Part shown: one piece after another, positions 56,659 through 64,000 of the stretch
Layout: each line of letters begins with the position of its first letter
Position numbering within the stretch: position 1 is the first letter of the stretch
DNA from: Planctomycetota bacterium
GTDB lineage: Bacteria > Planctomycetota > UBA1135 > GCA-002686595
Assembly (NCBI GenBank): GCA_028823345.1
Contig: JAPKBR010000001.1
Span: forward strand, 118,340 to 182,339
DNA: 64,000 bases
Direction of reading: 5' to 3'
Notes under the pieces: generated by a model
Databases searched by the model: none
The model's input: the letters and a program-made list of their open reading frames with translations, nothing else
Told to the model about the DNA's origin: nothing
Made by a program: the position numbers and the translations under genes

Positions 56659-59328
56659 TCAGTGCTGGGTCTCGAGCTTAGTCTTGACCTGCTCGCGGAT
56701 GTCGGTGATTTGGGCCCGAATCAGAATCATCAGGCTCTCACGCTCATCGTTGTAGCCCTCTTGCTTGAAGAGGAAGCCTATGAGGGGAATCTCGGAAATC
56801 CAAGGCACCGAGGCCCGGCGTTCCACCGTGCGGATGTCCGAGATGCCGCCCAGCAGAATCGAACCACCGTCGGGAATTACCGCCGAGGTGTTGATGCTCT
56901 GGACCTGCAACTCGGGCAACTCGAAGTTGACCGGGCTGGTGTTGCCACCAAGGGTAGTAGAGATGTTGCGCACGTTGACTACCTTGGCGACCGTGGGTTG
57001 GATCTCGAGGGTCAGGTACTGGCGGTTCTCGTGGATCGTAGGGCGCACGTCAAGCACGACACCTTCGATGAGAACGTTGACCTGGGGGTCAGCAACAGCC
57101 TGGAACTGAGCGACTTCCACGTCGAAGTCCTGGATGTAGGCCTTCTGCAAGACAACCGCCACGTATGCCCGTTGGGTGTCGTTGACACTCAGGGTCTGGG
57201 AGTTGACCAACTCAAAGGTGCTCGATTTCTCGATGGCCCGTAGGACCATGTTGATCTCGGCATCATCAAGGAAATCCATCTGGAACGTCATACCGCCGAT
57301 GGTGTTGAGCGCACCGCCAAGGGCCGTGCCGAAGAAGTTCTCCGTGCGGCCTCGGAAGTCGCCGTCGTTGCCATCGTCGAAGAAGAAGCCGGAGGAGGGG
57401 GGGCCAGCGGCGTTCGAGCCATCTGAGCCCGTGCCGCCGTTATCCAGTCCACGGGAGGACATGTCCTCGAGGCCGTTCTGCACGTCGGCCAGATCGACTC
57501 CGTCGTTGCCACGGAAGTCCACGCCGATCTCTTGGATCCAAGAGTCGCCCACGGACATGAAGCGTGACTCGATGGTCACCATGGAGGAGTTGAAGCTACG
57601 CAAGTCTTCGAGGAAGGCTTGCACTTGTCCTTGTACCTCAACCGAGTGGCTGATCAGGATGCCGCCTTCGGAAGGCTCGATGGAAACGCCATCAGCCTCC
57701 CAGGAACCAACCGCGATGTTCTCCTGAATGATGGTGGCCAGGTCGTCGATTTCGATCAGGCGCTGGGTCTCCAGTACGCCGCCGAAGGGGCCGCCGCCGT
57801 CCTCGTCTTCCAGTGCGTCGAGTAGGCGCAATTGGTCGATCCGGGGGCCGGTGAAGTCGGTCAGGCCCATGATCAGGTCCTGAACGTCGTGGTAGTAAGG
57901 CTGGGGCGCGCCGCGGGCCTTGTCAGTGGTGGTGACGATCACCGCTTCGTGACGAACGGTCCAGGTCACCTCTTCGCCGCCCACTTCGCAAAGGAAGTTG
58001 AGGGCTTGCTCGACGGTGATCGGGTTGGGGAAGTTCACGTCAAACACAGCGCCGGCGCTGAGAACCGCGTCTTCCGCAGCGGGATCCACAAGGATCGGCA
58101 GCTGGGTGTAGTCGGCAATGATGCGGATCAGGGGGGAGATTTCCTCTTCCCCTTCAATGCCCGGCAAGACCACGGTGGTCTTGCGTAGCAGGGCGCGCAG
58201 TTCTTGCTCTTCGGCGGAGACCTTGGTGGAAAGGTCCAGACCACGGCGACTCTTGCGAAGCGTAGTGATCCGACGCCATTCGTCCTTACCCGGCATGGTC
58301 ACGTTGTCCGTGTGGGGGATCGTGAGGGCGGCGAGACTTTCGCGCCATCGGGCGAATTGCTCCGCCTTCTCGGTGATGTAAGTCTCGCTTGCCTGATTGC
58401 GTCCGGCGGTGAAGGCTGCTTCGCGGATGTCGTAGGCAGTCTTGTTGCGGGGGTCCATTTCGAGGGCTTGGTCGGCCAGGTCCACCGCATCATCGAAGCG
58501 GCGCAACTCAAAAGCTTGGGATGCGCGGGCCACCATGTTGCGGGTGATCGCTGCACCGCGTTCGCGTTCGGCGGCCTCGGCTGAGCGGATGGCGTCGAAG
58601 GCAGCCTGCTCGGCGTTGTTGCGTTGGGCTTCGGTGTAGGCCATGCGTTCGGAGCGAGCGCGCTCAAGGAGCCCGTCCACTTCGCCTGACATGCCATCCC
58701 AGTTAATTCCCTGGGGGGCGCGGGCCACAGAAACCTGGGCCAAGGAGAGCTCGGCCACGGCCTTGTCGTAGTCACCACGGGAGAGGGCCAGCTTGCCCCG
58801 ATCCAGAAGATCTTGCGCGTCGGACTTGAGCTGCTCAATGCGTAGTTGCCACTCGTCGGTGAGCATTCGGGAGACCGTTCGGAAGTCCCCGTTCGGGTCT
58901 CCCAAGAGGCTGGCGATTTCCGCAGCCAAGGTCTGAACACCGTGATCGTCCGGGGCCAGTTCGAGGGCGCCGGAAAGTTCACGGGCTGCGTCACGCAGAC
59001 GACCGTTTTCTTTGAGGTGGCGTGCCTCGTCCACGTGCATTTCCACGATCAGGGCGCGCGCCTCTCGGCGTGCCTCCTGACGGGCACCAGCATCCTGGAG
59101 GGGGTCATCCTGCATTTCGGCGAACGAAGTTCGGCGGGCGCTGGAAGCGTTGGTGGCGCTGGGTTGATTTTTTGCACCTACAGCAGCATCCACAACAGCA
59201 CCGGCCTCGTTGGCTGTGGTGCTGCTGGTTGCGCTGAGATCGGTGCTAGAGGAGGGCGCAGCGCAAGCTGCGACGAACAGGAGGGATAGCGTTATCGTTC
59301 CGGCGGACCGCATACGGGGGAGCCTCAT
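56659..59328 (-). CDS. TPR-STN-secretin lipoprotein (type II/III secretin family)
   Basis: Lipobox LLFVAACAAPSS; TPR-like helical repeats; STN-like LIRIIADYTQLPILVDPAAEDAVLSAGAVFDVNFPNPITVEQALNFLCEVGG; secretin motif NTSAVIPDGGSILLGGISDIRTVERRASVPWISEIPLIGFLF. ATG at 59328 inside the longer ORF. Confidence 0.85.
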   Translation of the reverse strand: MRLPRMRSAGTITLSLLFVAACAAPSSSTDLSATSSTTANEAGAVVDAAVGAKNQPSATNASSARRTSFAEMQDDPLQDAGARQEARREARALIVEMHVDEARHLKENGRLRDAARELSGALELAPDDHGVQTLAAEIASLLGDPNGDFRTVSRMLTDEWQLRIEQLKSDAQDLLDRGKLALSRGDYDKAVAELSLAQVSVARAPQGINWDGMSGEVDGLLERARSERMAYTEAQRNNAEQAAFDAIRSAEAAERERGAAITRNMVARASQAFELRRFDDAVDLADQALEMDPRNKTAYDIREAAFTAGRNQASETYITEKAEQFARWRESLAALTIPHTDNVTMPGKDEWRRITTLRKSRRGLDLSTKVSAEEQELRALLRKTTVVLPGIEGEEEISPLIRIIADYTQLPILVDPAAEDAVLSAGAVFDVNFPNPITVEQALNFLCEVGGEEVTWTVRHEAVIVTTTDKARGAPQPYYHDVQDLIMGLTDFTGPRIDQLRLLDALEDEDGGGPFGGVLETQRLIEIDDLATIIQENIAVGSWEADGVSIEPSEGGILISHSVEVQGQVQAFLEDLRSFNSSMVTIESRFMSVGDSWIQEIGVDFRGNDGVDLADVQNGLEDMSSRGLDNGGTGSDGSNAAGPPSSGFFFDDGNDGDFRGRTENFFGTALGGALNTIGGMTFQMDFLDDAEINMVLRAIEKSSTFELVNSQTLSVNDTQRAYVAVVLQKAYIQDFDVEVAQFQAVADPQVNVLIEGVVLDVRPTIHENRQYLTLEIQPTVAKVVNVRNISTTLGGNTSPVNFELPELQVQSINTSAVIPDGGSILLGGISDIRTVERRASVPWISEIPLIGFLFKQEGYNDERESLMILIRAQITDIREQVKTKLETQH

Positions 59329-59910
59329 GGAAGAGGAACGTGGGAAAGGGGGGGGGATGACCGCTCGGGAGCGGAGTGTGTGGTCTACCCCACACATCAG
59401 CGTGGGCTACACCATTCCTCAAGAGGCCTCGAAGATCCCTGTCAGGGGTTGCGGGGCCGATTGTGGAGGCGAGAGGATAGCCGAATCACAGCCGGGGTGT
59501 CCAAGGCTGGGGCAGCAAAATATCCACTAGTTTCTGGGTCTGTGGGCGCACCGGTTGGGGACCCCCTACCCGGGATTCCCCTTGGTCTTGAGCCGGGACG
59601 GGAATTCTGGGGACAGGAACGGCTGCAATGGGCAACAGCACCCCGGAGGATCTGGGTGTGGGGGGGGGAGGGGCACTGGGTAGAGAGGGCCTGAAGTGGG
59701 TGCCTAGGCCCTCTATGGGCAGACTGTGAGCCTCAGCCTGAGGGGCCTTTCCCGGCCGGACAGCCCCCATGTGAGAGATTCTCCAGGGGTGCAGGGGTGT
59801 CTTGGCCCATGGACGAGCAGGGGTAGGGCTGGACCCACTTGGTTCCTGCTCCCTGGGCGGCAAAACGGAGACAAACAAGCGACCCCGCTCTGGTGGGACT
59901 CTGTTTGTGC

Positions 59911-59955
59911 ACGCAAAAAGGGCCGCAGGAAATCATCCTGCGGCCCTTTTTGCGT
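59911..59955. terminator. strong bidirectional intrinsic terminator downstream of exbD
   Basis: acgcaaaaagggccgcagga-aatca-tcctgcggccctttttgcgt, 20-bp perfect stem with A/T tracts. Confidence 0.85.
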
Positions 59956-59999
59956 ACCAACCTGGACGAGATGCCCGGTGTGGAGTCCCTTTTAGCTGA

Positions 60000-60554
60000 T
60001 CACTTCACCGTTTCGTCGTAGGCACCGACGAAGGTGATGTCGGTCAAACCCGCATCGATGGCTGCGTCGAGCACGGGCACCACATCTCCATAGACCGTGC
60101 CGAAGCGCGGGTCGATGGTGGCGGGGACCTTCTTGCCGTCGGGCATCAACTTTTCACGCTCCCGGAAGATGCGCTTCAGGGTTTGGGCCAACTCCTTGAG
60201 GTCGTTGGTCTTTTTGTTCATTACCGAGTACTCCAGCACGCGTACTTCGCCGAGGGCCGGGTCACGGTTCCAGACAAAGCGGCTCTTACCGGTCTCATCC
60301 ACATAGGGCAATCCATCCGGGGTTACCTTGCGGCCTTCTACCCGCACCCGAACGAGGACTTCAACCTTCTCGATGGGCTCGGCTTCGGTGGAGTTGACCC
60401 CAACGTCCTTGGGCAGGTAAGCGCTGAGCTTGCCCTCAAGGGTCTTGAACTTGAGGGTGACCATGAAAAAGATCAGCAGCAGGAAGGTGACGTCGATCAT
60501 CGGCGTCATCTCCATTTCGACTTCTTCGTTGTTGAGGTCTTGGATCATCGACAT
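60000..60554 (-). CDS. ExbD/TolR-family protein
   Basis: EVEMEMTPMIDVTFLLLIFFMVTLKFK; C-terminal AIDAGLTDITFVGAY. Confidence 0.9.
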   Translation of the reverse strand: MSMIQDLNNEEVEMEMTPMIDVTFLLLIFFMVTLKFKTLEGKLSAYLPKDVGVNSTEAEPIEKVEVLVRVRVEGRKVTPDGLPYVDETGKSRFVWNRDPALGEVRVLEYSVMNKKTNDLKELAQTLKRIFREREKLMPDGKKVPATIDPRFGTVYGDVVPVLDAAIDAGLTDITFVGAYDETVK

Positions 60555-60624
60555 TTGGTTCGTCCTTTGTTGCGTGTAGTGGGGGGGCGGACCCTTTCGG
60601 GCCCAGGCTTAGGGTTTGCCGGTC

Positions 60625-61134
60625 CTAGTCTTCGTCGTCATCTTCGGGCACGGAAACAGCAAGTTGGACCTTCCAGATTTGGATGCCCTCTTGCCCGCAG
60701 AGTTCCAGCACTTTTTGAATGTGCTTGAAGAGGGTGCTTTCGTCAGCCCGCACCAGCAGGGGGTCGTCCGGGAGCATGACACTGCTTCCCTCGGCAAGGG
60801 GCTCCTGGGGCATCATCTCGGCCGCGGTGGACAAATAGCGCTTCACCTCTGCATAGGGCTCGGGCTTGCCGTCATCCAATTCGGGGTTGTAGAGGGGCTC
60901 ACGACGCACAATGATCACGCCCGTGTGGGGGATGTTGAGAATCGGTCGGTTCTCATCCGGGTCGGGCTTGTCCTCGGTGGCCTTGGCAGCTATGGGGAGC
61001 TCCAACTCCTCCAAGTCCTTCTGGGACATATCCGTGATGATCATGAAGAAAATGATCAGTAGGAAGACGACGTCGATCATCGGCGTCATGTCCATTTCCA
61101 TTTCGGTTTCGGGATCTGAGCTAGAGATGTTCAT
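60625..61134 (-). CDS. ExbD/TolR-family protein
   Basis: DPETEMEMDMTPMIDVVFLLIIFFMIITDMSQKDLEELELP. Confidence 0.9.
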   Translation of the reverse strand: MNISSSDPETEMEMDMTPMIDVVFLLIIFFMIITDMSQKDLEELELPIAAKATEDKPDPDENRPILNIPHTGVIIVRREPLYNPELDDGKPEPYAEVKRYLSTAAEMMPQEPLAEGSSVMLPDDPLLVRADESTLFKHIQKVLELCGQEGIQIWKVQLAVSVPEDDDED

Positions 61135-61213
61135 AGGGGTTACCTTGCGGTGCCGGTCGGGTGCTGCTTGCTACTCATGGGGCTGGTAATCGGTTCGAGT
61201 CCTTAGACCCGAA

Positions 61214-61254
61214 CCGGGCGCTGGCCCTGGCGTCGCGCCAGGCCAGCGGCCCGG
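61214..61254 (-). other. GC-rich intercistronic hairpin immediately 3' of exbB
   Basis: ccgggcgctggccctggcg-tcg-cgccaggccagcggcccgg: about 18 bp with two 1-nt bulges, 2 nt after the exbB stop; no U-tract. Confidence 0.75.
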
Positions 61255-61256
61255 AA

Positions 61257-61961
61257 TCAGTTGGACTCGGGGCGGAAGCGCTCGAAGAGATCTTCGATGA
61301 TCGCGCCGGTTTCGATGATGGTCCGGACCATGCGGTTCCGCAAGAAGGCGAAGGAAGCGGTCACGGGGATCGCAACCACCAGACCAAACATGGTGGTCAG
61401 GAGGGCCTTGGAAATACCACCGGCCAATTCAGCGGGGGAGGCCTGTCCGCCGGAGGAGGCGATCGAGTTGAACGCCTCAACCATTCCGGACACTGTCCCG
61501 AGCAGACCCATCATGGGCGCCACGTTGGAGATCAAGGAGAGCCAGCTAATTTTCTGGTGCAACCGGATCGACTCTTCGTCGCCCATTTCCTCAATGGACT
61601 TTTCGATCACATCGTATCCGTGACCGATCTTGCCGATTCCTGCACCGCAGACTGCGGTGAAGAAGCTGGGCTCGTTCTCGCAGATTTCCATGGCGTCTTG
61701 GAACTGTTCGTCGTCGAACAGGCCGCGGATCTCCTCGATCACCTCGGGGGGTGCCAGCTTGTCGCGCTTGAGAGTGATGAAGTTCTCGATGATCACGGCG
61801 AGGGCGATGACTGAGACAACGATGATGGCCCAGCCGATGATGCCGGACTTGGCAATCAGGTCGCCGATGCTGTCGTCTTGGGCCAGGGCGGGGGTTGCGC
61901 AGAGCACAAGGAGGGGCGCCATACGGATCGCGGTGCGACCGAGGAAGGATTGAATGTTCAT
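61257..61961 (-). CDS. exbB: MotA/TolQ/ExbB-family proton channel protein
   Basis: ISWLSLISNVAPMMGLLGTVSGMVEAFNSIAS, AGGISKALLTTMFGLVVAIPVTASFAFLRNR. Confidence 0.92.
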   Translation of the reverse strand: MNIQSFLGRTAIRMAPLLVLCATPALAQDDSIGDLIAKSGIIGWAIIVVSVIALAVIIENFITLKRDKLAPPEVIEEIRGLFDDEQFQDAMEICENEPSFFTAVCGAGIGKIGHGYDVIEKSIEEMGDEESIRLHQKISWLSLISNVAPMMGLLGTVSGMVEAFNSIASSGGQASPAELAGGISKALLTTMFGLVVAIPVTASFAFLRNRMVRTIIETGAIIEDLFERFRPESN

Positions 61962-62034
61962 GACCGAGGGGCTGTGTCTAGGGGTTGTGAGTGTTTGAGG
62001 AAGCGGAGTCTATACCGCCCGGGGGATAGGAAGC

Positions 62035-63228
62035 CTACAGGTTTCCTTGTAGATCTGATGCCTTGCGGGCACTGGGGGTGTCACCGTAGGACTCGGTGAT
62101 CACTGTGAGCCACCGGCGCGCGGCACCGGCTGCATCGCCGTCACCAAGAGCCAGGGTGGATTGAGCCAGCCCCAGGACCGCTCGCGCGGCCCGGTCGGGG
62201 TTGGTGTGTTCAAGAGCGGCGACCTCGGCGAAACAAAGCTGGGCGTCACGCAGCTTGCTGAGGGCCATCAGGGCCTCTCCGCGGCCCAAGATGGCTGCGT
62301 AGCGGGCCCCAGCGGGAGCATCGCCCCGGGTGGTGGTGAGTTCGAAGAAGGAGAGGGCTGCCGAGGCATCCCCGCCCGCGAGGAGGCAAAAGCCCTCACC
62401 CATGGCGGCTTCTCCAGCGTGATTCCTCAGTTGGCTCAGGACTTTGGGGTCGCCGGCGCTCATGCCAGCAGCCATACCTTCGAGGGCGCCCTTGGCCGCG
62501 CCGAAAAGTTCCCGTGCTTTGAGGGTCTCGGACGTGTCCAAGAAACACCACGCGGCCTGGAGACCTGCTTCGAGGCAGGCCTGACGGTCGTATCCGGGGG
62601 TGGCGGGGTCGGAGGAGCCCTCGCTATAGAGATTCTCAAAGGCCGTGGCTGCCGCAGCGGTGTCGCCAGAAAGGCGCAGGGCCCGGGCCTGGATCGTCCG
62701 GGCGTGGGGCACCAAGCTGCTGGTGGCGAAATCTGTCAGAAGGCGCTCGGCCTCCTTGGCTGCCTCGGGGAATTGGCCCGCATCACTAGCGCCTAAGCGC
62801 ATGAGGGCTTCGCAGGACTTCAAACGGGCATCGGCCCGTAGAACCTCACGGGTGCTGGCGTCCGTGGCAGCTACCCGGAAACTGGTGACTGCTTGGGTCC
62901 AGTCGCCGCGACGGCGGTAGGTCATGCCGTCCCGGTAAGAGGGGGGCACGGAACCCCAATCGATACGAACGACCGAAGTCGCATCGTAGTTGGCAGTCTT
63001 GCCGCCGCGGTCGAGCCGGACCTCGGTCAGGCTGTTCACTAGCACCATCCCGGTGAGGGAAATCACCCGGCCAGTGCGTTCGTTGCGTCGGTAAATCGTG
63101 TCGGCCTTGCCGGACTGTGGGGCACTGGGGCACACGGCAGGGAATACTGCGGGGAGTGCAGTCGCCGGCGAAGACACGGCCGGGATAGACATGGCCACGA
63201 GGGCTAGGGTCAGGAGGGGTGTGTACAT
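62035..63228 (-). CDS. secreted TPR-repeat protein
   Basis: Signal peptide MYTPLLTLALVAMSIPAVSSPATA; helical repeats typical of TPR (GDTAAAATAFENLYSEG, GDASAALSFFELTT, GDGDAAGAARRWLTVITESYGDTPSA). ORF extends to 63285. Confidence 0.65.
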   Translation of the reverse strand: MYTPLLTLALVAMSIPAVSSPATALPAVFPAVCPSAPQSGKADTIYRRNERTGRVISLTGMVLVNSLTEVRLDRGGKTANYDATSVVRIDWGSVPPSYRDGMTYRRRGDWTQAVTSFRVAATDASTREVLRADARLKSCEALMRLGASDAGQFPEAAKEAERLLTDFATSSLVPHARTIQARALRLSGDTAAAATAFENLYSEGSSDPATPGYDRQACLEAGLQAAWCFLDTSETLKARELFGAAKGALEGMAAGMSAGDPKVLSQLRNHAGEAAMGEGFCLLAGGDASAALSFFELTTTRGDAPAGARYAAILGRGEALMALSKLRDAQLCFAEVAALEHTNPDRAARAVLGLAQSTLALGDGDAAGAARRWLTVITESYGDTPSARKASDLQGNL

Positions 63229-63274
63229 GGTGGGGGGATGAGGGGCTTGGGGGCGGGGCGATCTGGGTGCTGTT

Positions 63275-63979
63275 CTAGCGGGCACTCAGCCAGCGGAACC
63301 AAGTGGAGAGCTTTTTGCCCCCGAGGTTGTCCCTGACCGCTTCGTCATCATCGGCGTTGCAGAATGTATCGATTGAATCCCAATCTCCTTCGATGCCGAT
63401 GGAGACGCTTTCGATGTGGCGTTGGAAGGCCTCTTGCTTGCGGGCATCCATTTGCCCCCAAGCGTAGTAGGCATAGCAGAATCGGAACTTGACCTCGTAC
63501 CACTCGCAATCGGTCCACTTGGTGAAGCGCTTGGTGGAGTTCGAGAGGGTGCCGAGCTTCTTGGTCATGAATTCGAACTCTTCGGCGGTGCCCGATGCAC
63601 CCGGGATTTCCACGAGGCGGCCTTGAGCACCGTCCGCTTCAACCCAGCCGCTAATGGCCTTGGACCAATCCATCAACATTTGGAAGGTGGGGGCCTGATC
63701 TTCGGACATGACCAGTGGGGTCAGTACGGCCTTGGCGTCGGCAACCTTCTTCTGCTGGATGAGGGCATGTCCCAAACTAGGCAAACGAAACTGGGTGACT
63801 TCCGCCTTGTACTTGTCGTCTTCGCCGAAGACGCTCACGATGTGAAGCAGAACTCGCTCCGCTTCGGCCCATTCGCCCAGGTCGCGCCAGTGAGCGGCTT
63901 CGCGCTTGAGGGCGTTCATATCCGGGGTGCCCATCGGGTTCGTGCGCGAGAGTAGCTCGGCCATTTCCCGAAGGAGCAC
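63275..63979 (-). CDS. TPR-like protein, probably continuing beyond the window
   Basis: Helical repeat-like sequence; ORF start lies at the window edge. Confidence 0.5.
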   Translation of the reverse strand: MLLREMAELLSRTNPMGTPDMNALKREAAHWRDLGEWAEAERVLLHIVSVFGEDDKYKAEVTQFRLPSLGHALIQQKKVADAKAVLTPLVMSEDQAPTFQMLMDWSKAISGWVEADGAQGRLVEIPGASGTAEEFEFMTKKLGTLSNSTKRFTKWTDCEWYEVKFRFCYAYYAWGQMDARKQEAFQRHIESVSIGIEGDWDSIDTFCNADDDEAVRDNLGGKKLSTWFRWLSAR

Positions 63980-64000
63980 CTCTGATTGTGTGGGGTCGGA

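Noticed and set aside
61161-61814. 217-aa plus-strand ORF antisense to exbB
   Set aside because: Overlaps a well-supported ExbB gene; His/Gly/Asp-rich shadow translation with no family motif.
1-64000. CRISPR arrays, transposases, prophage, rRNA or tRNA genes
   Set aside because: No regularly spaced repeats, IS/integrase proteins or RNA gene signatures were noticed by eye; tRNAscan-SE and CRISPR finders were not run.

Overview
High-GC bacterial chromosomal window, densely coded, with no rRNA, tRNA, CRISPR array or transposase recognised by eye. Gene content suggests Planctomycetota (inference): many secreted FG-GAP/VCBS proteins, a recurrent C-terminal 'YC..PNSVG...WYRDP...SNFTNGL' domain, and a secretin lipoprotein near ExbBD-type motors. 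Main modules: (i) TolC-HlyD-MacB-type efflux operon (714-6414); (ii) comM (6472-8130) and comEC (21273-23675); (iii) SDR-murQ-36 aa membrane microprotein operon (9647-11513); (iv) ABC-2 exporter followed by a PDZ lipoprotein and two VCBS proteins (15085-21193); (v) coaD-ridA, ychF, and large secreted proteins; (vi) fused ModA-ModB plus ModC, and fluC; (vii) TraB/TIKI-like secreted protein with an inserted GspG-like pseudopilin segment (37163-38485); (viii) two divergent oligopeptide ABC operons (38622-52788), one with strongly enlarged permeases; (ix) RegB/RegA-type redox two-component pair convergent with Fe-SOD; (x) TPR/ExbB/ExbD/ExbD cluster followed, beyond a strong terminator, by a TPR-STN-secretin lipoprotein. 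Best candidates for undescribed biology: the TraB-GspG chimera, the ExbBDD/secretin neighbourhood, the enlarged Opp permeases, the ModAB fusion and the murQ-coupled microprotein. All family calls come from reading motifs; no searches were run.
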